From positions 1 through 64,000 of the forward strand of contig NZ_JAMGSL010000015.1 of assembly GCF_025195125.1 (NCBI RefSeq): DNA of 64,000 nt. The letters run 5' to 3'. Source of the DNA: Streptomyces sp. Je 1-79. Lineage in GTDB: Bacteria; Actinomycetota; Actinomycetes; Streptomycetales; Streptomycetaceae. The notes below the pieces were generated by a model. The model had not been told where the DNA came from, did no database searches, and was given only the letters and a program-made list of their open reading frames with translations. Position numbers and translations under genes: made by a program. Below, piece after piece: positions 48,438-56,514 of the stretch; position 1 is the stretch's first letter, and every line of letters starts with the position of its first letter.

Positions 48438-49307
48438 TCACCCGCCGGAGGCGAACTCGGGAAGCGCCTCGGTCCACGAGCGGTGGGCCACGGCGGCGAG
48501 GACAGGGTTGACGCCCCGGTAGTAGTGCTCCGTCACCAGGCCCCAGCCCAGGGCCCAGCCGCGGCCGCGGGCCCAGGTCGCGTCGTCGACCCGGGCGGCC
48601 TCGCGGAACAGCGGACGGGTCTCCGCGGTGAGGAGCGTCCAGGCGGCCATCATGTCGCAGGCCGGGTCGCCGGTGCCGACGGCGCCGAAGTCGATGACGG
48701 CGCTGAGCCGGCCGTCCCGGGTCAGCAGGTTTCCGGGCAGCAGGTCGCCGTGGATCCAGACCGGGTCGCCCTCCCACTGCGGCAGGCGCAGCACCGACTC
48801 CCACGCCTCGGCCGCGGCGGCGCCGTCGACCGTACCGTCGGCGCCGAGGTCGCGGACGGCGGTGCCGATGTGGTCGCCCGTCCACTCGGTGACGTGGCCG
48901 CCCCGGAAGGACCGCGGGCCGCCGGTGGCGTCCACGCTCCGCAGGGCGACGCCGAAGCGGCCCAACTCCACGGCGGCGTGGGCGAGATCGGCGACCGGCT
49001 CGTCGAAGGCGTTGGCGCCGTCGAGCCAGCCGTACACCGACCAGGGCAGGTCGAAGCCCTCTCCCGGGACGCCCTTGCCCAGCGGCACGGGCACCGGCAG
49101 CGGGAGGTGCGGGGCGAGGTGCGGCAGCCAGCGCTGCTCCTTGGCCACGCCCCCGGCGGTGCCGGCGGTCCTGGGCAGCCGGACCGCCATGGCGTCGCCG
49201 AGGCGGTACATGTCGTTGTCCGTGCCGGCCGACGGCACGCGCGTGACGGGCAGCTCCGCCCACTGCGGGAACTGGGCGGCGATGAGCCTGCGCACGAGGT
49301 CGACCAT
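48438..49307 (-). CDS. Aminoglycoside phosphotransferase-family kinase
   Basis: A 289-residue APH-fold kinase. The catalytic loop is VWIHGDLLPGNLL (Asp and Asn of the Brenner motif) and the metal-binding DFG-like motif is VIDFGAVGTGDPACD. The N-terminal lobe contains AVRLPRTAGTAGGVAKEQRWL. Such proteins phosphorylate aminoglycosides, macrolides or small metabolites; sequence by eye does not decide, and an antibiotic-resistance role should not be assumed. ATG at 49307. Divergent from the SDR gene across 84 bp. Confidence 0.87.
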   Translation of the reverse strand: MVDLVRRLIAAQFPQWAELPVTRVPSAGTDNDMYRLGDAMAVRLPRTAGTAGGVAKEQRWLPHLAPHLPLPVPVPLGKGVPGEGFDLPWSVYGWLDGANAFDEPVADLAHAAVELGRFGVALRSVDATGGPRSFRGGHVTEWTGDHIGTAVRDLGADGTVDGAAAAEAWESVLRLPQWEGDPVWIHGDLLPGNLLTRDGRLSAVIDFGAVGTGDPACDMMAAWTLLTAETRPLFREAARVDDATWARGRGWALGWGLVTEHYYRGVNPVLAAVAHRSWTEALPEFASGG

Positions 49308-49390
49308 GCCCGGAAGGCTAGTCGGCGCGCCGCTCGCCGGGCGATCGAATTACGGTGGGTGCGGCGCGACCGCGAGAAGGGTGGAACACG

Positions 49391-50128
49391 ATGTCCCGAA
49401 CGACCGTCGTCACCGGCGGAAGCCGTGGGATCGGCGCGGCGACCTGCGTACGACTGGCCGCCGAGGGTCACGACCTGGTGCTCGGCTACGTCCGCGACGC
49501 CGCCGCCGCCGAGGAGACGGCGGCCGCGGTCCGGGCGGCGGGGGCCCGGTGCGTCGTGGTCCGGGCGGACACGTCGGTCGAGGCGGACGTGGAGCGGCTG
49601 TTCGACACGGCCGAGGCCGAACTGGGGCCGGTGACGGGCCTGGTGAACAACGCGGGCGTGACGGGCCCGCTGGGACGCCTGGCGGACGCCACGACGGAGA
49701 ACCTGCGCCGGGTGGTGGAGGTCAACCTCCTGGGCTACCTGCTGTGTTGCCGCCGTGCCGCGCGGGACATGGCGGGGCGCGGGGGCGGGGCGATCGTGAA
49801 CATCTCCTCCGCCGCCGCGACGCTCGGCAGCCCCGGCGAGTACGTGCACTACGCGGCGACGAAGGCGGCGACCGACGCGCTGACCCTGGGCCTCTCCAAG
49901 GAGCTGGGTCCGGACGGCATCCGGGTCAACGCGGTGGCTCCGGGCGTCGTGGAGACCGACATGCACGCGGCGATGGGCGACCCGGACCGCCCGGCGAAGG
50001 CGGCCCTCACCACCCCCCTGGGCCGCCCGGGCCGCCCCGACGAGATCGCGGCGGCGGTGGCGTGGCTGCTGTCCGAGGACGCGTCGTACGCGACGGGCAC
50101 GATCCTGAGGGTCGCGGGCGGCCGCTGA
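49391..50128 (+). CDS. SDR-family oxidoreductase
   Basis: A 245-residue classical short-chain dehydrogenase. The NAD(P) motif is VTGGSRGIGAAT near the N-terminus, NNAG is present as VNNAGVTGP, the catalytic Ser is in NISSAAATLGS and Tyr/Lys in YVHYAATKAAT. The basic residue Arg after the second Gly suggests NADP preference. Substrate unknown; 3-oxoacyl reductase-like. The ATG at 49391 is at the conserved N-terminus with AGAAGG upstream. Confidence 0.92.
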   Translation: MSRTTVVTGGSRGIGAATCVRLAAEGHDLVLGYVRDAAAAEETAAAVRAAGARCVVVRADTSVEADVERLFDTAEAELGPVTGLVNNAGVTGPLGRLADATTENLRRVVEVNLLGYLLCCRRAARDMAGRGGGAIVNISSAAATLGSPGEYVHYAATKAATDALTLGLSKELGPDGIRVNAVAPGVVETDMHAAMGDPDRPAKAALTTPLGRPGRPDEIAAAVAWLLSEDASYATGTILRVAGGR

Positions 50129-50214
50129 CCCAGGCTTCCGCTGGTCGGCCCCCGGACGAAGTCCAGGGGCGCCGGCGAGGCGGAGACCCACCACGCGGGG
50201 TAGGCGGAAGGCGG

Positions 50215-50904
50215 TTACGCGTCCAGCGCCTCGCGCCAGACACGGACCGCGTCCGGGGAGACCGGGGCCTTCCAGCCGTTCGGGCGGGCCGCGCCGCCGA
50301 TGTGGAAGGCGTCGAGGCCCGCCGCCCTGAGCCGCGGCAGGTGGTCCAGGCGCAGGCCGCCGCCGACCAGGATCCGGGGCTCGTAGCCCGGCTCGCCCGA
50401 ACGCGCCGTCTCGGCCTCCAGGACGGCGAGGCCGTCGTCGACGCCGGTCGCCGCGCCCGCCGTGAGGTACGTGTCGAGGCCCGGCAGGTCCGCGAGCTGC
50501 TTGCGCAGCGCGTCGCGGTCACCCGCCCGGTCGATCGCCCGGTGGAAGGTCCAGCGGCAGCCGTCCAGGACGGCGATCAGCCGCTCCACCGCCACCAGGT
50601 CCGGGTCGCCGTCCGCCGTCAGGAAGCCGAACACGAACTCCTCCGCGCCCGCCTCCCGCAGCTCCGTCGCCCGCGCCACCAGCCGGTCGATGTCGCCCGC
50701 CGCGAAGCCGTCCGTCAGCCTGAGCATCACGCGCAGCGGGATGTCCACGGCGGCCCGGATCGCGGCGAAGCAGGTCCGCGACGGGGTGAGCCCGTCGGCC
50801 GCTATGTCGGTGACCAGCTCTAGGCGGTCCGCCCCACCGGCCTGGGCGGCGACCGCGTCCTCCTCGTCGAGGGCGATCACCTCAAGGACTGCACGGTTGC
50901 TCAT
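50215..50904 (-). CDS. cutC: Copper homeostasis protein CutC
   Basis: A 229-residue TIM-barrel protein of the CutC family. Recognisable segments are LEVIALDEEDAVAAQAGGAD, then RLELVTDIAADGLTPS, FHRAIDRAGD, ILVGGGLRLDHLP and FHIGGAA. CutC was named for copper tolerance in Escherichia coli, though a direct role in copper handling is doubtful; structure suggests a metal- or phosphate-binding enzyme. ATG at 50904 is used because GGAGGA lies 10 bp upstream. It is the left neighbour of the copper genes at 51-55 kb, which gives the name some support. Confidence 0.9.
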   Translation of the reverse strand: MSNRAVLEVIALDEEDAVAAQAGGADRLELVTDIAADGLTPSRTCFAAIRAAVDIPLRVMLRLTDGFAAGDIDRLVARATELREAGAEEFVFGFLTADGDPDLVAVERLIAVLDGCRWTFHRAIDRAGDRDALRKQLADLPGLDTYLTAGAATGVDDGLAVLEAETARSGEPGYEPRILVGGGLRLDHLPRLRAAGLDAFHIGGAARPNGWKAPVSPDAVRVWREALDA

Positions 50905-50955
50905 CGAGCCCATTCCTCCACGAAAGACGACTACAGGTCTAGTCCATTGACCACC

Positions 50956-51915
50956 CTAGCCGTGCTCGTGGCCTCCCGCATCGTGCGTGGCGGTGCCGGT
51001 GGGCGCCGGGGCGGTCGCGTGTCCGGCTCCCGCGTGCACCGTGAACGCCGCCGTCCGCACCTTCCCCTCGTGCCGGAAGTCGAGGAACAGCCGGTACGTC
51101 CCCGCGCTCGGCGCCGTCGCCGTGAAGGAGACCTCCGGGCCGGGGCCGCCCTCGTTCGGGTGGACGTGCAGGTAGGCCAGGTCTCCGTCGCGCAGGGCGA
51201 CGAGATGGCCGTACGCGCCGAGGTACGGCTCCAGGTCGGCGACCGGCTTTCCGCCCTTGCTGACGGTGAGCTTCAACTCGCCCGCCCTGCCGGGAGCCAG
51301 GCCGCCGCCCAGCCCGACCTCGTAGCCGTCGACGGTCGCGGTCGTCGCGGCGGCCGGCAGCGGCCGGGGCGCGTACGCGCCGGGCACGGACAGGTCCCCG
51401 CCCAGCGTGACGCCCTTGGCGTTCTTCCCCGCGGGCCTGAAGTCGGCGAAGGCCTTGTAGCCGCCCGCGTCCGGCAGGTCGACCGGCGTCGACCAGGTCC
51501 CGTCGGCCGCGCGCACGGGGTGCAGGTGGCGGTAGACCGTGAGGTCCCGCGAGGCCACGATGAAGTGCAGCTCCTTGCCGTGCTCGGTGGCGTACGAGGT
51601 GAGGTTCTCTCCCTTCGCGTCCTTGACCGAGAACTTCAGCACGCTCTTTCCCTGGGCCGGCTTCGGCGTCTCCATCGCCAGCGTGTAGCCGCCCGCGGAG
51701 ACCTGGAGGCCGCCGGCGGCGGGCGTGTTCACGGCGCTCTCCTCGTGTCCGGCGCGCCCGTCGCCGCCGTCCGGCTCAACGGCGGCCGCGTGCTCCGCGT
51801 GCGCGGCCTCGACCGGCTCCCCCACGGGCCCGACGCCCTGGCCGACCCCGTACGCGGTGCCGAAGGTCGCGGCGAGCGCGGCGGCGAAGGCGGTGATCTT
51901 CACTCCGGTGTTCAT
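50956..51915 (-). CDS. Secreted His-rich copper-island protein
   Basis: A 319-residue exported protein with a signal peptide (MNTGVKITAFAAALAATFGT), no family name known to me. The N-terminal mature part and the C-terminus are His-rich (HAEHAAAVE; a tail with HDAGGHEHG), and the centre holds two Ig-like/beta-sandwich units with H-L-H-P and H-V-H-P motifs (RHLHPVRAADG, LHVHPNEGG). The histidines and the divergent CsoR-type operators suggest periplasmic copper binding. ATG at 51915 has GGGAGAG 6 bp upstream. Function inferred from context. Confidence 0.78.
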   Translation of the reverse strand: MNTGVKITAFAAALAATFGTAYGVGQGVGPVGEPVEAAHAEHAAAVEPDGGDGRAGHEESAVNTPAAGGLQVSAGGYTLAMETPKPAQGKSVLKFSVKDAKGENLTSYATEHGKELHFIVASRDLTVYRHLHPVRAADGTWSTPVDLPDAGGYKAFADFRPAGKNAKGVTLGGDLSVPGAYAPRPLPAAATTATVDGYEVGLGGGLAPGRAGELKLTVSKGGKPVADLEPYLGAYGHLVALRDGDLAYLHVHPNEGGPGPEVSFTATAPSAGTYRLFLDFRHEGKVRTAAFTVHAGAGHATAPAPTGTATHDAGGHEHG

Positions 51916-51937
51916 GGCAGCTCTCCCGTACGTGAGT

Positions 51938-51968
51938 AACCGTTCGATGCTCTTCAACCGTTCGATGC
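51938..51968 (-). repeat. Two 13-bp direct repeats upstream of the secreted copper protein
   Basis: AACCGTTCGATGC occurs at 51938-51950 and 51956-51968, 18 bp apart, between the CsoR-like site at 51976 and the gene start at 51915. In the coding direction the sequence is GCATCGAACGGTT. It may be a second regulatory site; no factor is known. Confidence 0.4.
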
Positions 51969-51975
51969 CTTTCAC

Positions 51976-51994
51976 GATACCCCTGGGGGGTATC
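51976..51994. promoter_or_regulatory. CsoR-like copper operator 1
   Basis: GATACCCCTGGGGGGTATC is a near-perfect inverted repeat with the central C-run/G-run of CsoR operators (TACCCC...GGGGTA). It is nearest the leftward secreted protein gene. The copper-responsive repressor CsoR is not encoded in this window. Confidence 0.7.
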
Positions 51995-52022
51995 AAGTCA
52001 AGCCGAGGAGGGGCTTGCGGGG

Positions 52023-52042
52023 CATACCTCATGAGGGTATAC
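52023..52042. promoter_or_regulatory. CsoR-like copper operator 2 (imperfect)
   Basis: CATACCTCATGAGGGTATAC is an imperfect repeat with ATACC and GGGTAT arms, midway between the other two sites. Weaker than its neighbours; it may be a low-affinity site. Confidence 0.45.
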
Positions 52043-52053
52043 ATGGAGAGAGA

Positions 52054-52076
52054 GGGATACCCCCCTAGGGTATCCC
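52054..52076. promoter_or_regulatory. CsoR-like copper operator 3 (upstream of copZ)
   Basis: GGGATACCC and GGGTATCCC form a perfect 9-bp inverted repeat around CCCTA, 18 bp before the copZ start, with the same C-run/G-run pattern. It should control the copZ-copA transcript. Confidence 0.7.
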
Positions 52077-52094
52077 CGAGCGAGGAGAGAAGAC

Positions 52095-52382
52095 ATGGGT
52101 TCCTGCTGTACTCCCGGCGGCAGCTGCTCGACCGAGGCCGGTGGGGCGACCACCGTCGCCGTCGCGGACAGCACCACCACGGTCTACGCGGTCTCGGGCA
52201 TGACCTGCGGACACTGCAGGACCGCGATCACCGACGCCGTCTCCGCGCTCGACGGAGTCGTCTCCGTGGACGTCGACGTCACCGGCGGCCTGGTGACCGT
52301 GGTCTCCGGCGGCGCGCCCGACGACGCAGTGGTCTCCGCCGCCGTCGACGACGCCGGCTACCGGCTCACCGGCCGCGCCTGA
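52095..52382 (+). CDS. copZ: Copper chaperone (HMA domain)
   Basis: A 95-residue heavy-metal-associated protein. The Cu(I) site is GMTCGHC (Cys38, Cys41) in a complete ~65-residue HMA fold with the terminal AVDDAGYRLTGRA. Unusually, a Cys-rich extension (MGSCCTPGGSCST) precedes the domain and could bind additional copper. Cytosolic Cu(I) carrier delivering to CopA. GAGGAGAGAAGAC lies before the ATG at 52095. First gene after the CsoR-like operators, upstream of copA on the same strand. Confidence 0.92.
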   Translation: MGSCCTPGGSCSTEAGGATTVAVADSTTTVYAVSGMTCGHCRTAITDAVSALDGVVSVDVDVTGGLVTVVSGGAPDDAVVSAAVDDAGYRLTGRA

Positions 52383-52407
52383 CCGTCATCACCGACCGCG
52401 CCTGACC

Positions 52408-52479
52408 GTCCGGCCCGAGCCCCACCCCGGCCGCCGGGGCCCGTCCGGCCCGAGCCCCCGCCCCCGGCCGCCGGGGCCC
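52408..52479 (+). repeat. Tandem GC-rich repeat between copZ and copA
   Basis: A 35-bp unit beginning GTCCGGCCCGAGCCCC occurs twice in tandem (from 52408 and 52443), each containing a CCCCGGC-cgc-GCCGGGG-type hairpin. It could partly terminate transcription so that copZ is made in excess over copA. Confidence 0.55.
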
Positions 52480-52530
52480 GTCCGTCCATGGGCCCCGGCC
52501 CCCGAGTCCCGCGATACCGAGGAGCAGGAA

Positions 52531-54801
52531 GTGACAACGAGCATTCCGGGCGCCGCCCAGGTCGAACTCGCCATCGGCGGCATGACCTGCGCCTCGTGCG
52601 CGGCCCGCATCGAGAAGAAGCTCAACCGGATGGACGGGGTCGAGGCCACCGTCAACTACGCCACCGAGAAGGCGAAGGTCACCTTCGACGCCGACGCCGA
52701 CATCTCCGTCGCCGACCTGATCGCCACCGTCGAGGCCACCGGCTACACCGCCGAGGAGCCCGCTCCCCCGAAGACGGGGTCCGGCGGCGAGGGCGGACCC
52801 ACCGACGAGGAGTCGGCCGACGAAGAGCTCCGGCCCCTCAGGCAGCGGCTGATCACCGCCGTCGCCCTCGCCGTCCCCGTCGTCGCGATGGCCATGGTCC
52901 CGGCGCTCCAGATCGAGTACTGGCAGTGGCTCAGCCTCACCCTCGCCGCGCCGGTCGTCGTCTACGCCGCCTGGCCCTTCCACAAGGCCGCCTGGACCAA
53001 CGCCCGGCACGGCACGGCCACCATGGACACCCTGATCTCGGTCGGCACGATCGCCGCGTTCCTGTGGTCCCTGTGGGCGCTGTTCTTCGGCACCGCCGGT
53101 ACGCCGGGCATGACCCACCCCTTCGAGTTCACGATCGCCCGCACCGACGGCGCCGGGAACATCTACCTGGAGGCCGCGGCCGGCGTCACCGCCTTCATCC
53201 TCGCCGGGCGTTACTTCGAGGCCCGCTCCAAGCGCAAGGCGGGCGCCGCCCTCAAGGCGCTCATGCAGCTCGGCGCCAAGGAGGTCACCGTCCTGCGCGG
53301 AGGCCGCGAGGAGACCGTGCCGACGGCCGAACTCCAGGTCGGGGACCGCTTCCTGGTCCGCCCCGGCGAGAAGATCGCCACCGACGGCACCGTCGTCGAG
53401 GGCTCCTCCGCCGTCGACGCCTCCATGCTCACGGGCGAGTCCGTGCCGGTCGAGGTCTCCGTCGGCGACTCCGTCACCGGCGCCACCCTGAACGCCGGCG
53501 GCCGGCTCGTCGTCGAGGCCACCCGTGTCGGCGCCGACACCCAACTGGCCCGGATGGCCAAGCTGGTCGAGGACGCCCAGAACGGCAAGGCCGCCGCCCA
53601 GCGCCTCGCCGACAGGATCTCGGCCGTCTTCGTGCCGATCGTCATCGCCCTCGCGCTGGGCACCCTCGGCTTCTGGCTGGGCACCGGATCCGGGCTGACG
53701 GCCGCGTTCACCGCCGCCGTCGCCGTACTGATCATCGCCTGCCCCTGCGCCCTCGGCCTGGCCACCCCGACCGCGCTCATGGTCGGCACCGGCCGCGGCG
53801 CACAGCTCGGCATCCTCATCAAGGGGCCCGAGGTCCTGGAGACCACCCGCAAGGTCGACACGATCGTCCTCGACAAGACCGGCACCGTCACCACCGGCCG
53901 GATGACCCTCATCAAGGTCCACACCGCCGCCGGCGTCGACGAGACCGACGTCCTGCGCCTCGCGGGCGCCCTGGAGCACTCCTCCGAGCACCCGATCGCC
54001 CAGGCCGTCGCGACCGGCGCCGCCGCCAGGGTCGGTACGCTCCCCACCCCCGAGGACTTCGCCAACGTTCCCGGGCTCGGCGTCCAGGGCGTCGTCGAGG
54101 GCCACGCGGTCCTCGTCGGCCGGGAGAAGCTGCTCGACGACTGGGCGATGGCCCTGCCCGAGGAGCTCAAGTCCGCGAAGGACACGGCGGAGAAGGCCGG
54201 CAGGACCGCCATCGCGGTCGCCTGGGACGGGGAGGCCCGCGCGGTCCTGGAGGTCGCCGACGCCGTCAAGGAGACCAGCCCCGAGGCCGTCCGGCGGCTG
54301 CGTGCCCTCGGCCTGACCCCGATCCTGCTGACCGGTGACAACAAGGCCGTGGCCGAGGCCGTCGCCGCCGAGGTCGGCATCGACGAGGTCATCGCCGAGG
54401 TCATGCCGCAGGACAAGGTCGACGTCGTCAAGCGGCTCCAGGCTGAGGGCCGTTCGGTCGCCATGGTCGGCGACGGCGTGAACGACGCCGCCGCGCTCGC
54501 CCAGGCCGACCTGGGCCTGGCGATGGGCACCGGCACGGACGCCGCCATCGAGGCCGGCGACCTGACGCTCGTACGGGGAGACCTGCGGGCGGCCTCCGAC
54601 GCGATCCGGCTCTCGCGCAGGACGCTCGGCACCATCCGCTCGAACCTCTTCTGGGCCTTCGCCTACAACGTGGCCGCCCTGCCGCTCGCGGCGGCCGGAC
54701 TGCTCAACCCGATGATCGCGGGCGCGGCGATGGCCTTCTCCTCGGTCTTCGTGGTCGGCAACAGCCTGCGCCTGCGCGGCTTCCAGGCCGCCGACCACTG
54801 A
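52531..54801 (+). CDS. copA: Copper-exporting P1B-type ATPase
   Basis: A 756-residue Cu(I) export ATPase. One N-terminal HMA domain (GGMTCASC, Cys20 and Cys23), transmembrane metal site CPC at Cys404/Cys406 in IIACPCALGLATP, phosphorylation Asp448 in DKTGTVTTG, the HP motif as SSEHPIAQA, and hinge GDGVNDAAALAQADLGLAMG. All defining residues are intact. Exports Cu(I) across the membrane, probably fed by CopZ. GTG start at 52531 with GAGGAGCAGGAA upstream. In one transcript with copZ, ended by the hairpin at 54832. Confidence 0.95.
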   Translation: MTTSIPGAAQVELAIGGMTCASCAARIEKKLNRMDGVEATVNYATEKAKVTFDADADISVADLIATVEATGYTAEEPAPPKTGSGGEGGPTDEESADEELRPLRQRLITAVALAVPVVAMAMVPALQIEYWQWLSLTLAAPVVVYAAWPFHKAAWTNARHGTATMDTLISVGTIAAFLWSLWALFFGTAGTPGMTHPFEFTIARTDGAGNIYLEAAAGVTAFILAGRYFEARSKRKAGAALKALMQLGAKEVTVLRGGREETVPTAELQVGDRFLVRPGEKIATDGTVVEGSSAVDASMLTGESVPVEVSVGDSVTGATLNAGGRLVVEATRVGADTQLARMAKLVEDAQNGKAAAQRLADRISAVFVPIVIALALGTLGFWLGTGSGLTAAFTAAVAVLIIACPCALGLATPTALMVGTGRGAQLGILIKGPEVLETTRKVDTIVLDKTGTVTTGRMTLIKVHTAAGVDETDVLRLAGALEHSSEHPIAQAVATGAAARVGTLPTPEDFANVPGLGVQGVVEGHAVLVGREKLLDDWAMALPEELKSAKDTAEKAGRTAIAVAWDGEARAVLEVADAVKETSPEAVRRLRALGLTPILLTGDNKAVAEAVAAEVGIDEVIAEVMPQDKVDVVKRLQAEGRSVAMVGDGVNDAAALAQADLGLAMGTGTDAAIEAGDLTLVRGDLRAASDAIRLSRRTLGTIRSNLFWAFAYNVAALPLAAAGLLNPMIAGAAMAFSSVFVVGNSLRLRGFQAADH

Positions 54802-54831
54802 GCCACCGCCGACATTCCTGCGGAGAGCCGA

Positions 54832-54876
54832 GGAACGCGAGCCGGTCGTGCGCGTCGACCGACCGGCTCGCGTTCC
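54832..54876. terminator. 17-bp terminator hairpin after copA
   Basis: Bases 54832-54848 pair perfectly with 54860-54876 around an 11-base loop, 30 bp after the copA stop. Confidence 0.8.
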
Positions 54877-54907
54877 CGGCTTCACGACGCCTCGGCGCCT
54901 CGGCGCC

Positions 54908-54913
54908 TACGAT
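54908..54913 (+). promoter_or_regulatory. -10 element of leaderless repeat-protein gene
   Basis: TACGAT lies 6 bp before the ATG at 54920. Just upstream, CGCCTCGG is repeated (54888-54906). Confidence 0.4.
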
Positions 54914-54919
54914 CGGCGT

Positions 54920-55225
54920 ATGTCCAGTCTCTCCCTCTGCTCACGGGACTCCGTGCTGTCGATCGGGTCCGTGGGATCGGTGCTCTCCGTCGGATCCGTC
55001 GGGTCCGTGCTGTCCATCGGGTCGATCGGTTCCGCCGGCTCCGTGGCATCCGTCGGATCGTGGCTGAGCGCCGGCTCGCTGCTCTCCGCCCAGTCGCTGT
55101 GGTCCGTCATGTCCTGGCGCTCCCACAAGGGCGTCATGGCCGCCGGGGCACTCACCGCGGCCGCCGCTGTCACGATCCTCGCCGGCGCGGCCCTGTCGGC
55201 AGGGCGAGGCCGCGGGCGGAGGTAG
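54920..55225 (+). CDS. Ser/Val/Gly triplet-repeat membrane protein
   Basis: A 101-residue protein. Residues about 9-65 are a run of short repeats with Ser every third position (such as VLSIGSVGSVLSVGSVGS, then SAGSVASVGSWLSAGSLLSAQSLWS), suggesting a left-handed beta-helix or Ser-lined structure. A hydrophobic helix follows (GALTAAAAVTILAGAALSAG), then a basic tail RGRGRR. I do not know a function. Start at ATG 54920 is supported by the TACGAT -10 box and lack of a Shine-Dalgarno. The DNA itself is repetitive (GGATCCGT-type words), so length may vary. Confidence 0.72.
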   Translation: MSSLSLCSRDSVLSIGSVGSVLSVGSVGSVLSIGSIGSAGSVASVGSWLSAGSLLSAQSLWSVMSWRSHKGVMAAGALTAAAAVTILAGAALSAGRGRGRR

Positions 55226-55282
55226 GGCCGCGGGGAGCTGGGGCCGCGCGGGGTCGGGGCCGCGGGCGGGGTTGCTCGCGGG

Positions 55283-55822
55283 TCAGGCGTGCCGGACGTG
55301 CAGGTGCCCGTCGCGCGGGTAGGCGGGCGGCGCGGCGGGCAGCGTCCTGGCGTACCCGTAGCCGCCCTTCTCCGCCACCCTGCACGAGCCGAGGTTGTCG
55401 ACCTGGTGCAGGAGCTCGAGGCGCCTCAGTCCGCCCGCCCCGAACGTGGCGAACGCCCAGCCGGTGACCGCCTCCAGCGCGCGCGACGCCACGCCCCGGC
55501 CGCGCGCGTGCGCCGCCGTCCAGTAGCCGACCTCGGCCGCCTGGGCTCCCGGGGCCACGTCCTTGAGGGCCACATGGCCGACGAGCCGCCCGTCCTCCAG
55601 GACCGCGAAGGCGAGCCTGGTGCCGGTCTCCCAGCCCCGCTGCTGCACCTCGACGTACCGGGCGCCGCCGGCGGCGTCGTCCACCGGCGTACTCGTCCAC
55701 CGGCGCAGGTCGGCGTCTCCGGCCGCCTCGACCAGCGCGGCGATGTCGTCCATGTGCCAGGGACGCAGCAGGAGAGCGGGAGCGGCCGGCGTGGCGGCCG
55801 CCCGGAGGGTGACGGGATCCAT
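55283..55822 (-). CDS. GNAT-family N-acetyltransferase (RimJ/RimL-like)
   Basis: A 179-residue acetyltransferase of the RimJ/RimL type (Acetyltransf_3). It begins with LRPWHMDDIAALVEA, has the acetyl-CoA motif region VGYWTAAHARGRGVASRALEA and the C-terminal LHQVDNLGSCRVAEKGGYGY, which is very typical of this subgroup. It may acetylate a protein N-terminus or a small amine. ATG at 55822. No close operon partner; the LysE gene ends 47 bp upstream on the same strand. Confidence 0.9.
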   Translation of the reverse strand: MDPVTLRAAATPAAPALLLRPWHMDDIAALVEAAGDADLRRWTSTPVDDAAGGARYVEVQQRGWETGTRLAFAVLEDGRLVGHVALKDVAPGAQAAEVGYWTAAHARGRGVASRALEAVTGWAFATFGAGGLRRLELLHQVDNLGSCRVAEKGGYGYARTLPAAPPAYPRDGHLHVRHA

Positions 55823-55869
55823 GCGCCGATCGTACGGAGCGGCCCGCCGGCCGGACCCGACGGTCCGCC

Positions 55870-56514
55870 TCAGTGGCCGCCGAGCCCCGGGCTCACGAGG
55901 TGGACGGCCAGTCCCGCGATGAGTGCGCTCGACACGAGCGCCGTCGCGAGCCGCCCGCCGGGGCCCGTCAGCCCCCGGCCGAGGAGAGCGCCCCCGGAGG
56001 CCAGGAAGAGCTGCCAGCTGGCGGAGGCGACGAGGGCGGCCAGGACGAAGACCGTACGGTCCAGGGGTGATGACGGACCGGAGGGGCCCGTCGCCAGGAT
56101 CAGGGCCACGAAGTAGATCACGGTCATCGGGTTCAGGATCGTGATGCCCAGGAACGTGAGGAAGGCACGCGGCGGGGTGAGCGGACTGTCACGCTCGTCC
56201 CGGCTCGCGAGGTCCCGCGCGCGGTAGGCCCGTACGGCCGTCCACGCCGAGCGGGCGGCGAGGCCCACGAGGACCACCGCCGAGACCCAGCGCAGCGGGA
56301 CCATGACCGGGGCGAGGAGCGGTACGAGCGCCGAGCCGCCCAGGACCGCGATCAGGGCGTACACCCCGTCCGCCGCGGCGATGCCGAGCGCCGCGGCCGC
56401 TCCCGTACGCCAGTTCGTGCGCGCCGTGACCGCCACGAGGTAGGCGCCGACCGCGCCGACCGGGATCGCGATGCCGTAGCCGGCGACCAGGCCGGCCACC
56501 AACGCGGCGGTCAC
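55870..56514 (-). CDS. LysE-family exporter
   Basis: A 214-residue amino-acid exporter of the LysE/RhtB family with six helices. The first helix is GLVAGYGIAIPVGAVGAYLV, including the conserved proline-rich turn, and FLGITILNPMTVIYFVALIL is the typical C-terminal-half motif. Exports amino acids or related compounds. GTG start at 56514 overlaps the stop of the DUF2087 gene (GTGA), so the two are coupled. Confidence 0.88.
   Translation of the reverse strand: MTAALVAGLVAGYGIAIPVGAVGAYLVAVTARTNWRTGAAAALGIAAADGVYALIAVLGGSALVPLLAPVMVPLRWVSAVVLVGLAARSAWTAVRAYRARDLASRDERDSPLTPPRAFLTFLGITILNPMTVIYFVALILATGPSGPSSPLDRTVFVLAALVASASWQLFLASGGALLGRGLTGPGGRLATALVSSALIAGLAVHLVSPGLGGH

Noticed and set aside
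48438..49307. Aminoglycoside phosphotransferase as an antibiotic-resistance gene
   Set aside because: The APH fold is shared by many metabolic kinases, and nothing in the neighbourhood (SDR, lipase) supports a drug substrate.
50215..50904. cutC as evidence of a dedicated copper resistance gene
   Set aside because: The family's direct copper role is doubtful; it is kept as a CutC-family call and its closeness to the copper island noted only as context.
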